A DNA stretch of 64,000 nucleotides from Symsagittifera roscoffensis (Eukaryota; Xenacoelomorpha; Acoela; Convolutidae), in the NCBI RefSeq assembly GCF_963678635.1, contig NC_087068.1:34169436-34233435 (forward strand), read 5' to 3'. Every line of letters starts with the position of its first letter. Position 1 is the first letter of the stretch. Positions 1 to 9,931 of this stretch are shown in pieces. The translations under genes and the position numbers were made by a program. Below the pieces are notes generated by a model that saw only the letters and a program-made list of their open reading frames with translations, was not told the origin of the DNA and made no database searches.

Positions 1-237
1 GAAGCAATATAAAGTTAGGTTTTCCTTAATTTTTTGTTTCGCATCGGTGGATAGTTTCAAAGCTCTAACAGGTTGCTAAAAAAAATTGGAAATTCTAGCA
101 AAACGTTTCGGTCTATAAAAAAGATTTCCACCAGTCTTGTTCTAAGTTTAGCGTGCTAACTTCGTCATTACATTTTTTATACACAGACATCAAGTCCGTT
201 TTTAATCGGGCAATGGCTTGAATTGCTTTAATTTTTT

Positions 238-261
238 ATTGGTTAGATTCAATTAACCAAT
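238..261. repeat. 8-bp inverted repeat beside the Ser-like tRNA
   Basis: ATTGGTTA and TAACCAAT pair perfectly around an 8-base loop, 16 bp before the tRNA-like sequence. The second unit keeps the arms with one mismatched pair (near 897-920). Confidence 0.6.
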
Positions 262-277
262 GATTGACCTCTGATCT

Positions 278-357
278 TACAGGCTGGCCGCGAGGTGAAG
301 GCGGTGAAGTGTTAATCAACATGTTCTGCGTGCGTGGGTTCGAGACTCATCCCTAAC
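278..357 (+). pseudogene. tRNA-Ser(GCU)-like pseudogene, anticodon GUU
   Basis: Type II tRNA layout: an A-box-like start TGGCCGCGAGG at 285, a long variable arm around TTCTGCGTGC, and a B box GGTTCGAGACT at 337-347. The central part follows eukaryotic tRNA-Ser(GCU) closely, but the loop reads GTGTTAA, giving anticodon GTT (an Asn anticodon) instead of GCT. The T stem still pairs with two G-T wobbles. The anticodon stem has two mismatches and only the inner part of the acceptor stem pairs, so a working tRNA is unlikely. Internal promoter function is possible. Confidence 0.75.
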
Positions 358-935
358 GAGTAGTTTTTACGAACACCTGAACTGAATTCGGTAGATAAAA
401 AAAAATGATGTTTACCTAACTTTGTTAATAAATCACCAAAAAACTTGTCAGGTCACAAAAAATTGGAGAAAGAATCGGCACGCAAAACATTGAATTTCGT
501 CTAAGCAGAATAGTCAAGCAACCAAACGTTGAAAAATTTCAAGTTTGCTCATGAAAAAAATTGGATGGCCAATATAATACGTTTTGCTATTAAAACCATT
601 CAAGACACGGATTTTTGAAAAACTTGAGGTTACTTTTTTGCCCGAGTTTTTCCACATACAACAATCGTTTCACAACGGAAGCAATATAAAGTTAGGTTTT
701 CCTTAATTTTTTGTTTTGCATCGGTGGATAGTTTCAAAGCTCTAACAGGTTGCTAAGAAAAATTGGAAATTCTAGCAAAACGATTCGGTCTATAAAAAAG
801 ATTTCCACCAGTCTTGTTCTAAGTTTAGCGTGCTAACTTCGTCATTACATTTGATATACACAGACATCAAGTCCGTTTTTGATCGAGCAATTTTTATTGG
901 TTCGATTCAATTTACCAATGATTGACCTCTGATCT

Positions 936-1015
936 TATAGGCTGGCAGCGAGGTGAAGGCGGTGAAGTGTTAATCAATTTGTTCTGCGTGCATGGGTTTG
1001 AAATTCATCCCTGTC
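936..1015 (+). pseudogene. tRNA-Ser-like pseudogene, second unit
   Basis: Matches the copy at 278-357 with further decay: the B box reads GGTTTGAAATT (C56 lost) and the D arm has GGCAGCG. Same GTT anticodon. Confidence 0.7.
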
Positions 1016-1333
1016 TATTAGTTTTTAAAAACAGCTTAACTGAGTTCGGTAAGCACAAAACTAATATTTACCTAATTTTCATAAAAACTCACCAAGAAAT
1101 TTGTCAGATCACAAAAATTTGGTAAAAGAATCGGCTCGCAAACCCTTGAAGTTTGTCTAAGCAGACTAGTTAAGCAACCAAACATTGAAAAACTTTAAGT
1201 TTGTTCATGAAGAAAATCGGATGGCCAATGTTATACGTTTTCCTATTGAAACCATTCAAGGCACGGTTTTTTGAAAAACTTGAGGTTACTTTTTTGCCCG
1301 AGTTTTTCCACATACAACAATCGTTTCACAACG

Positions 1334-1577
1334 GAAGCAATATAAAGTTAGGTTTTCCTTAATTTTTTGTTTTGCATCGGTGGATAGTTTCAAAGCTCTA
1401 ACAGGTTGCTTAGAAAAACTTGAAATTTTAGCGAAACGACTTGGGCTATAAAAAGATTTGCACTAGTCCTGTTCTAAGACTAGAGTGCTTATTTTGTCAT
1501 TATGTTTTCTATACACAGACGTCAAGTTTTTTTTTCGATAGAACAATGGCTTGATTTGATTCGTTTTTTTGTTCTGA
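1334..1577 (+). repeat. Partial third Ser-satellite unit at the array boundary
   Basis: Aligns with the first ~240 bp of the unit and ends before the tRNA-like part. About 15 bp of unassigned sequence follows before alanine-satellite linker (CTCGATGTCC) begins at 1592. Confidence 0.8.
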
Positions 1578-1823
1578 GGATAGTTCAGAGCCTCGATGTC
1601 CTTAACTTTGGAGATGCGGGGTATTGGCTTGTGGCTCGCTAAGTGGGCGCTCTACCATTTGACCTTCATACCTATTACTATCAAATCTCGCGGAATTTTT
1701 TTTCGCTTAGTCAGCAACTATGAACTTTTTCTTTTCGTTCGCAAAAATCCACTTGTTAGGAATTTAAATTTGCAATAGATTATCTGGAGATAGTGATTAC
1801 CATTTGATGAGTGGCTCTAGTTT

Positions 1824-1896
1824 TGGAGATGCGGGGCATCGATCCCCGTACCTCTCGCATTCAAAGCGAGCGCTCTACCATTTGAGCTACATCCCC
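1824..1896 (-). tRNA. tRNA-Ala body with UGA anticodon
   Basis: Acceptor (with G3-T70), D, anticodon and T stems all pair. The loop reads TTTGAAT, so the anticodon is TGA (Ser) where the family has TGC. If charged, G3-U70 would favour alanine, so this copy could misread UCA codons. Confidence 0.7.
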
Positions 1897-2040
1897 ATAG
1901 TTTAGAACTGTCGAGGAAGCTTTTATTTCAGTCGGCAAACAAGAGGTTATACATTTTCTGGGAAGGTATTTCTTGAATAAGATTTCAATATTTAGTAGTT
2001 TTCTGAAGAAAATTAATTAAAAACTTGATGTCCTTAACTT

Positions 2041-2113
2041 TGGAGATGCGGGGTATTGCTCCCCGTACTTCTGGCTTGATAAGTGGGCGCTCTACCATTT
2101 GACCTACATCCCA
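2041..2113 (-). pseudogene. B-type tRNA-like, first well-formed copy
   Basis: Typical B copy with GATAAG anticodon arm and AGCAATA T loop. The preceding B copy near 1605-1675 has lost part of its T arm and anticodon side. Confidence 0.75.
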
Positions 2114-2262
2114 TGTATATCATATCTCGCTGAATTTTTTTCGCTTAGTCAGCAACTATGAAGTTTTTCTTTTCGTTCACAGAAGATCTACTTGTTAGCA
2201 ATTTCAATATGCAATAGATTATCTGGAGATAATGATTACCATTTGATCAGTGACTCTAAATT

Positions 2263-2335
2263 TGGAGATTCGGGGCATTGATCCCCGTACCTCTCGCATG
2301 CAAAGCGAGCGCTCTACCATTTGAGCTACATCCCC
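2263..2335 (-). tRNA. tRNA-Ala(UGC)-like
   Basis: Anticodon arm intact; one acceptor mismatch (7-66) and T loop ATCAATG. Confidence 0.7.
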
Positions 2336-2684
2336 ATAGTTTAGAACTGTCGAGGAAGCTTTTATTTCAGTCGGCAAACAAGAGGTTATAAATTTTCTGG
2401 GAAGGTATTTCTTGTATAAGATTTCAATATTTAGTAGTTTTCTGAAGAAAATTATTTAAATACTTGATGTCCTTAACTTTGGAGATGCGGGGTATTGCTC
2501 CCCGTACTTCTGGCTTGCTAAGTAGGCGCTCTAACATTTGACCTACATCCCATGTTTATCAAATCTCGCGGAATTTTTTTTCACTTAGTCAGCAACTATG
2601 AAGTTTTTTTTCCTTCGCAGAAAATTGGGATTATCTGCAGATAGTGATTACCATTTGATGAGTGGCTCCAGTTTTGGAGATGCC

Positions 2685-2757
2685 GGGCATCGATCCCCGT
2701 ACCTCTCGAATGCAAAGCGCGCGCTCTACCATCTGAGCTACATCACCATAGTTTAGA
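2685..2757 (-). pseudogene. tRNA-Ala(UGC) pseudogene
   Basis: G3 is lost, and the anticodon and T stems have mismatches. Confidence 0.7.
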
Positions 2758-3114
2758 ACTGTCGAGGAAGCTTTTGTTTCAGTCGCCAAACAAGAGGTTA
2801 AAAATTTTCTGGGAAGGTATTTCTTGTATAAGATTTCAATGTTCAGTAGTTTTCTGAAGAAAATTAATTAAAAACTCGATGTCCTTAACTTTGGAGATGC
2901 GGGGTATTGCTCCCCGTACTTCTGGCTTGATAGGTGGGCGCTCTACCATATGACCTACATCCCATGTTTATCAAGTCTCGCGGAATTTTTTTTCGCTTAG
3001 TCAGCAACTATGTAGTTTTTCTCTTCGTTCGCAGAAAAGCTACTTGTTAGGAAGTTCAATATGCAATAGATTATCAGGATATTATGATTACCACTTAATG
3101 AGTCACTCTAGATT

Positions 3115-3187
3115 TGGAGATGCGGGGCATTGATCCCCGTACCTCTCGCATGCTAAGCGAGCGCTCTACCATTTGGGCTACATCCCC
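3115..3187 (-). tRNA. tRNA-Ala(AGC)-like
   Basis: Acceptor, anticodon and T stems pair; D stem has one change (GCCC). Confidence 0.7.
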
Positions 3188-3551
3188 ATGATTTATAACT
3201 GTCGAGGAAGCTTTTGTTTCAGTCGGCAAACAAGAGGTTAAAGTTTTTCTTGGAAGGTATTTTTTGTATAAGACTTCAATATTCAGTAGTTTTCTGAAGA
3301 AAATTAATTAATTGCTCGATGTCCTTAACTTCGGAGATGCGGGGTATTGCTCCCCATACTTCTGGCTTGCTAAGTAGGCGCTCTACCATTTGACCTACAT
3401 CCCATGTTTACCAAATCTCGCGGAATTTTTTTCTCTTAGTCAGCAACTATGAAGTTTTTTTTTCGTTCGCAGAAAATCTAATTGTTAGGAATTTCAATAT
3501 GCAATAGATTATCTGCAGATGGTGATTACATTTGATCAGTGGCTCTAGTTT

Positions 3552-3624
3552 TGGAGATGCGGGGCGTCGATCCCCATACCTCTCGCATGCAAAGCGAGGT
3601 TTCTATCATTTGAGCTACATCCCC
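3552..3624 (-). pseudogene. tRNA-Ala(UGC) pseudogene
   Basis: The D stem is altered (GATA for GAGC) and T-stem C49 is T. Confidence 0.65.
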
Positions 3625-3991
3625 ATAGTTTAGAACTGTCGAGGAAGGTTTTGTTTCAGTCAACAAAGAAGAGGTTATAAATTTTCTGGGAAGGTATTTC
3701 TTGAATAAGATTTCAATATTCAGTAGTTTTCTGAAGAAAATTAATTAAAAACTCGATGTCCTTAACTTTGGAGATGCGCGGTATTGCTCCCCGTACTTCT
3801 GGCTTGATAAGTGGGCGCTCTACCATTTGACCTACATCCCATGTTTATCAAATCTCGCGGAATTTTTTTTCGCTTAGTCAGCAACTATGAATTTTTTCTT
3901 TTCGTTCGCAGAAAATCTACTTGTTAGGAATTTCAATATGCAATAGTTTATCTGGAGATAGAAATTATTATTTGATGAGTGACTCTAGTTT

Positions 3992-4064
3992 CGGAGATGC
4001 GAGGTATTGATCCCCGTACCTCTCGCATGCTAAGCGCGCGATCTACCATTTGAGCTACATCCCC
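3992..4064 (-). pseudogene. tRNA-Ala(AGC) pseudogene
   Basis: Anticodon stem changed to CGCGC and T stem mismatched. Confidence 0.65.
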
Positions 4065-4429
4065 ATGATTTAAGATTGTCGAGGAAGCTTTTGATTCAGT
4101 CGGCAAACAAGAGGTTATAAATTTTCTGGGAAGGTATTTCTTGTATAAGATTTCAATATTCATTAGTTATCTGAAGAAAATTAATTAAAAACTCAATGTC
4201 CTTAACTTCGGAGATGCGGGGTATTGCTCCCCGTACTTCTGGCTTGGTAAGTAGGCGCTCTACCATTTGACCTACATCCCATGTTCATCAAATCTCGCGG
4301 AATTTTTTTTCGCTTAGTCAGCAACTATGATTTTTTTTTTCGTTCGTAGAAAATCTACTTGTTAGGAATTTCAATATGCAATAGATTATCTGGAGATAGA
4401 AATTACCATTTGATGAGTGACTCTAGTTT

Positions 4430-4502
4430 TAGAGATGCGGGGTATTGATCCCCGTACCTCTCGCATGCTAAGAACGCGATCTACCATTTGAGCTACATCC
4501 CC
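4430..4502 (-). pseudogene. tRNA-Ala(AGC) pseudogene
   Basis: Anticodon stem destroyed (AGAACGCG on the + strand), T stem impaired, position 72 changed. Confidence 0.65.
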
Positions 4503-4865
4503 ATGATTTAAGGTTGTCGAGGAAGCTTTTGATTCAGTCGGCAAACAAGAGGTTATAAATTTTCTGGGAAGGTATTTCTTGTATAAGATTTCAATATTCA
4601 TTAGTTATCTGAAGAAAATTAATTAAAAACTCAATGTCCTTAACTTCGGAGATGCGGGGTATTGCTCCCCTTACTTCTGGCTTGGTAAGTAGGCGCTCTA
4701 CCATTTGACCTACATCCCATGTTCATCAAATCTCGCGGAATTTTTTTCGCTTAGTCAGCAACTATGATTTTTTTTTCGTTCGTAGAAAATCTACTTGTTA
4801 GGAATTTCAATATGCAATAGATTATCTGGAGATAGTGATTACCATTTGATGAGTGGCTCTAGTTT

Positions 4866-4937
4866 TGGAGATGCGGGGCATCGATCCCCGTACCTCTCGC
4901 ATGAAAGAGATCGCTCTACCATTTGAGCTACATCCCC
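4866..4937 (-). pseudogene. 72-nt tRNA-Ala pseudogene
   Basis: One base is missing and the anticodon TGC is lost (ATGAAAGAGA on the + strand). Confidence 0.65.
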
Positions 4938-5301
4938 ATAGTTTAGAACTGTTCGAGGAAGCTTTTGATTCAGTCGGCAAACAAGAGGTTATAAATTTTC
5001 TGGGAAGGTATTTCTTGTATAAGATTTCAATATTCATTAGTTATCTGAAGAAAATTAATTAAAAACTCAATGTCCTTAACTTCGGAGATGCGGGGTATTG
5101 CTCCCCGTACTTCTGGCTTGGTAAGTAGGCGCTCTACCATTTGACCTACATCCCATGTTCATCAAATCTCGCGGAATTTTTTTCGCTTAGTCAGCAACTA
5201 TGATTTTTTTTTCGTTCGTAGAAAATCTACTTGTTAGGAATTTCAATATGCAATAGATTATATGGAGATAGAAATTACCATTTGATGAGTGACTCTAGTT
5301 T

Positions 5302-5374
5302 TAGAGATGCGGGGTATTGATCCCCGTACCTCTCGCATGCTAAGCGCGCGATCTACCATTTGAGCTACATCCCC
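5302..5374 (-). pseudogene. tRNA-Ala(AGC) pseudogene
   Basis: Close relative of 3992-4064 and 4430-4502 with a broken anticodon stem. Confidence 0.65.
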
Positions 5375-5737
5375 ATGATTTAAGGTTGTCGAGGAAGCTT
5401 TTGATTCAGTCGGCAAACAAGAGGTTATAAATTTTCTGGGAAGGTATTTCTTGTATAAGATTTCAATATTCATTAGTTATCTGAAGAAAATTAATTAAAA
5501 ACTCAATGTCCTTAACTTCGGAGATGCGGGGTATTGCTCCCCGTACTTCTGGCTTAGTAAGTAGGCGCTCTACCATTTGACCTACATCCCATGTTCATCA
5601 AATCTCGCGGAATTTTTTTCGCTTAGTCAGCAACTATGATTTTTTTTTCGTTCGTAGAAAATCTACTTGTTAGGAATTTCAATATGCAATAGATTATCTG
5701 GAGATAGTGATTACCATTTGATGAGTGGCTCTAGTTT

Positions 5738-5809
5738 TGGAGATGCGGGGCATCGATCCCCGTACCTCTCGCATGAAAGAGATCGCTCTACCATTTGAGC
5801 TACATCCCC
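5738..5809 (-). pseudogene. 72-nt tRNA-Ala pseudogene
   Basis: Same anticodon-arm deletion as 4866-4937, showing that the variant spread as a two-dimer block (872-bp spacing). Confidence 0.65.
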
Positions 5810-6173
5810 ATAGTTTAGAACTGTTGAGGAAGGTTTTGTTTCAGTCAACAAACAAGAGGTTATAAATTTTCTGGGAAGGTATTTCTTGTATAAGATTTCA
5901 ATATTCATTAGTTATCTGAAGAAAATTAATTAAAAACTCGATGTCCTTAACTTCGGAGATGCGGGGTATTGCTCCCCGTACTTCTGGCTTGGTAAGTAGG
6001 CGCTCTACCATCTGACCTACATCCCATGTTTATCAAATCTCGCGGAATTTTTTTCGCTTAGTCAGATACTAAGAAGTTTTTTTTCGTTCGTAGAAAATCT
6101 GCTTGTTAGGAATTTCAATATGCAATAGATTATCTGCAGATAGTGATTACCATTTGATGAGTGACTCTAGTTT

Positions 6174-6246
6174 TGGAGAAGCGGTGCATCGATCCCCGTA
6201 CCTCTCGCATGCAAAGCGAGCGCTCTACCATTTGAGCTACATCCCC
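6174..6246 (-). tRNA. tRNA-Ala(UGC)-like
   Basis: Anticodon arm perfect; mismatches at 6-67 and 52-62. Confidence 0.6.
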
Positions 6247-6613
6247 ATAGTTTAGAACTGTCGAGGAAGCTTTTGTTTCAGTCGGCAAACAAGAGGTTAT
6301 AAATTTTCTGGGAAGGTATTTCTTGTATAAGTTTTCAATTTTCAGGAGTTTTCTGAAGAAAATTAATTAAAAACTCGATGTCCTTAACTTTGGAGATGCG
6401 GGGTATTGCTCCCCGTTCTTCTGGCTTGATAAGTGGGCGCTCTACCATTTGACCTACATCCCATGTGTATCAAATCTCGCGGAATTTTTTTTCGCTTAGT
6501 CAGCAACTATGAAGTTTTTCTTTTCGTTTGCAGAAAATCTCCTTGTTAGCAATTTCAACATGCAATAGATTATCTGAAGATAATGATTATCATTTGATGA
6601 GTGACTCTAGATT

Positions 6614-6686
6614 TGTAGATGCGGGGCATTGATCCCCGTACCTCTCGCATGCTAAGCGAGCGCTCTACTATTTGAGCTACATCCCC
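6614..6686 (-). tRNA. tRNA-Ala(AGC)-like
   Basis: Stems intact except C71 to A, opposite G2. Confidence 0.6.
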
Positions 6687-7021
6687 ATGATTTATAACAG
6701 TCGAGGAAGCTTTTGTTTCAGTCGGCAAACAAGAGGTTAAAATTTTTCTTGGAAGGTATTTCTGGTATAAAACTTCAATATTCAGTAGTTTTCTGAAGAA
6801 AGTTAATTAATTGCTCGATGACCTTAACTTCGGAGATGCGGGGTATTGATCCCCGTTGGCTTGCTAAGTAGGCGCTCTACCATTTGACCTACATCCCATG
6901 TTTATCAAATCTCGCGGAATTTTTTTTCGCTTAGTCAGCAATTATGAAGTTTTTCTTTTCGTTCGCAGAAAATTGGGATTATCTGCAGATAGTGATTACA
7001 TTTGATGAGTGGATCAAGTTT

Positions 7022-7094
7022 TGGAGATGCCGGGCATCGATCCCCGTACCTCTCGAATGCAAAGCGAGCACTCTACCATTTGAGCTACATCCCC
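7022..7094 (-). tRNA. tRNA-Ala(UGC)-like
   Basis: Mismatches at 31-39 and 50-64. Confidence 0.6.
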
Positions 7095-7450
7095 ATGTTT
7101 TATAACTGTCGAGGAAGCTTTTGTTTCAGTCGCCAAACAAGAGGTTAAAAAATTTCTGGGAAGGTGTTTCTTGTATAAGATTTCACTATTCAGTAGTTTT
7201 CTGAAGAAAACTCGATGTCCTTAATTTTGGAGATGCGGGGTATTGCTCCCCGTACTTCTGGCTTGATAAGTGGGCGCTCTACCATTTGACCTACATCCCA
7301 TGTTTATCAAATCTCGCGGAATTTTTTTTCGCTTAGTCAGCAACTATGAAGTTTTTCTTTTAGTTCGCAGAAAATCTACTTGTTAGGAATTTCAATATGC
7401 AATAGATTATCTGTAGATAGTGATTACCATTTAATGAGTGACTCTAGATT

Positions 7451-7523
7451 TGGAGATGCGGGGCATTGATCCCCGTACCTCTCGCATGCTAAGCGAGCGC
7501 TCTACCATTTGAGCTACATCCCC
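7451..7523 (-). tRNA. tRNA-Ala(AGC), all stems paired
   Basis: Differs from the consensus only in T loop ATCAATG (R57 is still a purine). Candidate functional gene. Confidence 0.75.
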
Positions 7524-7888
7524 ATGATTTACAACTGTCGAGGAAGCTTTTGTTTCAGTCGGCAAACAAGAGGTTAAAATTTTTCTTGGAAGGTTTTTTT
7601 CTGTATAAGACTTCAATATTCAGTAGTTTTCTGAAGAAAGTTAAATAATTGCTTGATATCCTTAACTTCGGAGATGCTGGGTATTGCTCCCCGTACTTCT
7701 GGCTTGGTAAGAAGGCGCTCTACCATTTGACCTACATTCCAAGTTTATCAAATTTCGCGGAATTTTTTCCGCTTAGTCAGCAACTATGAAGTTTTTTTTC
7801 GTTCGCAGAAAATTTACTTGTTAGGAATTTCAATATGCAACAGATTATCTGCAGATAGTGATTACCATTTGGTGAGTGGCTCTAGTTT

Positions 7889-7961
7889 TGGAGATGCGGG
7901 GCATCGATTCCCGTACCTCTCGCATGCAAAGCGAGCGCTCTACCATTTGAGCTACATCCCC
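7889..7961 (-). tRNA. tRNA-Ala(UGC)-like
   Basis: Single T-stem mismatch, A53 opposite C61. Confidence 0.7.
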
Positions 7962-8328
7962 ATAGTTTTGAACTGTCGAGAAAGCTTTTATTTCAGTCGG
8001 CAAACAAGAGGTTATAAATTTTCTGGGAAGGTATTTCTTGCATAAGATTCCAATATTCAGTAGTTTTTTGAAGAAAATGAATTAAAAACTCGATGTCCTT
8101 AACTTTGGAGATGCGGGGTATTGCTCCCCATACTTCTGGCTTGATAAGTAGGCGCTCTACCATTTGACCTACCTCCCATGTTTATCAATTCTCGCGAAAT
8201 TTTTTTTCGCTTAGTCAGCAACTAAGAAGTTTTTCTTTTCGTTCGCAGAAAATCTACTTGTTAGGAATTTCAATATGCAATAGATTATCTGGAGAGAGTC
8301 ATTACCATTTGATGAGTGACTCTAGCTT

Positions 8329-8400
8329 TGGAGATGCGGGGCATCGATCCCATACCTCTTGCATGCAAAGCGAGCTCTCTTCCACTTGAGCTACATCCCC
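8329..8400 (-). pseudogene. 72-nt tRNA-Ala(UGC) pseudogene
   Basis: One base lost from the T arm, with further changes in the D arm and anticodon stem. Confidence 0.65.
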
Positions 8401-8765
8401 ATGATTTATAACTGTCGATGAAGCTTTTGTTTCAGTCGGCAAACAAGAGGTTAAAAATTTTCTTGGAAGGTATTTTTTGTATAAGACTTCAATATTCAGT
8501 AGTTTTCTGAAGAAAGTTAAATAATTGCTCGATGTCCTTAACTTCGGAGATGCGGGGTATTGCTCCCCGTACTTCTGGCTTGCTAAGAACGCGCTCTACC
8601 ATTTGACCTACATTCCATGTTTATCAAATCTCGCGGAATTTTTTTCGCTTAGTCAGCAACTATGATGTTTTTTTTTCGTTCGCAGAAAATCTGCTTGTTA
8701 GGAATTTCGATATGCAATAGATTATCTGCATATAGTGATTACCATTTGGTGAATGGCTCTAGTTT

Positions 8766-8838
8766 TGGAGATGCGGGGCATCGATCCCTGTACCTCTCGC
8801 ATGCAAAGCGAGCGCTCTACCATATGAGCTACATCCCC
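8766..8838 (-). tRNA. tRNA-Ala(UGC)-like
   Basis: One T-stem mismatch (A50-C64) and one D-loop change. Confidence 0.7.
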
Positions 8839-9205
8839 ATAGTTTAGAACTGTCGAGGAAGCTTTCATTTCAGTCTGCAAACAAGAGGTTATAAATTTTC
8901 TGGGAAGGTATTTCTTGTATAAGATTCCAATATTCAGTAGTTTTCTGAAGAAAATTAATTAAAAACTCGATGTCCTTAACTTTGGAGATGCGGGGTATTG
9001 CTCCCCGTACTTCTGGCTTGATAAGTAGGCGCTCTACCATTTGACCTACATCTCATGTTTATCAATTCTCGCGAAATTTTTTTTTGCTTAGTCAGCAACT
9101 AAGAAGTTTTTCTTTTCGTTCGCAGAAAATCTACTTGTTAGGAATTTCAATATGCAATAGATTATCTGGAGATAGTCATTACCATTTGATGAGTGGCTCT
9201 AGCTT

Positions 9206-9278
9206 TGGAGATGCGGGGCATCGATCCCCGTACCTATCGCATGCAAAGCGAGAGCTCTACTGTTTGAGCTACATCCCC
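9206..9278 (-). tRNA. tRNA-Ala(UGC)-like
   Basis: Mismatch 27-43; position 26 is T and the D loop has changes. Confidence 0.6.
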
Positions 9279-9641
9279 ATAATTTAGAACTGTCGAGGAA
9301 GCTTTTTTTCAGTCGGCAAACAAGAGGTTATAAATTTTCTGGGAAGATATTTCTTGTATAAGATTTCAATATTCAGTAGTTTTCCGAAGAAAATTAATTA
9401 AAAACTCGTTGTCCTTAACTTTGGAGATGCGGGGTATTGCTCCCCGTACTTCTGGCTTAATAAGTGGGCGCTCTACCATTTGACCTACATCCCATGTTTA
9501 TCAAATCTCGCGGAATTTTTTTCGCTTAGTCAGCAACTATGAAGTTTTTTTTCGTTCGCAGAAAATCTACTTGTAAGGAATTTCAATATGCAATAGATTA
9601 TCTGGAGATAATGATTACCATTTGATGAGTGACTCTAGATT

Positions 9642-9714
9642 TGGAGATGCGGGGCATTGATCCCCGTACCTCTCGCATGCTAGGCGAGCGCTCAACTATT
9701 TGAGCTACATCCCC
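9642..9714 (-). tRNA. tRNA-Ala(AGC)-like
   Basis: Loop CTAGCAT with paired anticodon stem; the D-arm side reads CAACTA on the + strand, a change from CTACCA. Confidence 0.6.
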
Positions 9715-9858
9715 ATGATTTATAACTGTCGGGGAAGCTTTTGTTTCAGTCGGCAAATAAGAGGTTAAAATTTTTCTTGGAAGGTATTTCTTGTATAAAA
9801 CTTCAATATCCAGTAGTTTTCTGGAGAAAGTTAATTAATTGCTCGATGACCATAACTT

Positions 9859-9930
9859 CGGAGATGCGGGGTATTGCTCCCCGTACTTCTGGCTTGCTAA
9901 GTAGGCGCTCTACCATTTGACCTACATCCC
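9859..9930 (-). pseudogene. B-type tRNA-like interrupted by the LINE
   Basis: All of this B copy except its first base lies here; the insertion falls at the tRNA 5' end. The duplicated target plus the missing end resume at 13598-13608. Confidence 0.75.
9920..9930 (+). repeat. Left target-site duplication
   Basis: ACCTACATCCC, identical to 13597-13607. The first A is shared with the element tail, so the duplication is 10 or 11 bp. Confidence 0.85.
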
Positions 9931-9931
9931 G

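Larger units (their letters stand above)
1..1591 (+). repeat. Satellite of ~660-bp units carrying a tRNA-Ser-like sequence
   Basis: The same sequence restarts at 1, 678 and 1334 (spacings 677 and 656 bp). The third unit stops near 1572-1577, before its tRNA position, and passes into the alanine satellite through a short non-matching stretch. Each unit has a TATA-like CTATAAAA (113, 790, 1446) about 160 bp before the tRNA-like part, too far for a normal Pol III TATA box. AT-rich linker fills the rest. I see no protein gene; the 204-bp open frame at 922-1125 runs through the tRNA-like sequence and looks accidental. Confidence 0.9.
1592..9930 (-). repeat. tRNA-Ala dimer satellite, block 1
   Basis: About 19 dimers of ~440 bp between the Ser satellite and the LINE. 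Order on the + strand: A tRNA, A linker, B tRNA-like, B linker. Copies at 4430-5809 are the most decayed, with missing bases or broken anticodon arms; those at 7451 and 7889 are well kept. Open frames of 60-75 codons here are translations of the repeat and not genes. Confidence 0.95.

Noticed and set aside
922-1125. 204-bp open frame in the Ser satellite
   Set aside because: It runs through the tRNA-Ser-like sequence and is not conserved in the first unit.
113-1455. TATA boxes (CTATAAAA at 113, 790, 1446) as promoters of the Ser-like tRNA
   Set aside because: They lie about 160 bp upstream and the third unit has one without any tRNA; the match may be chance in AT-rich DNA.
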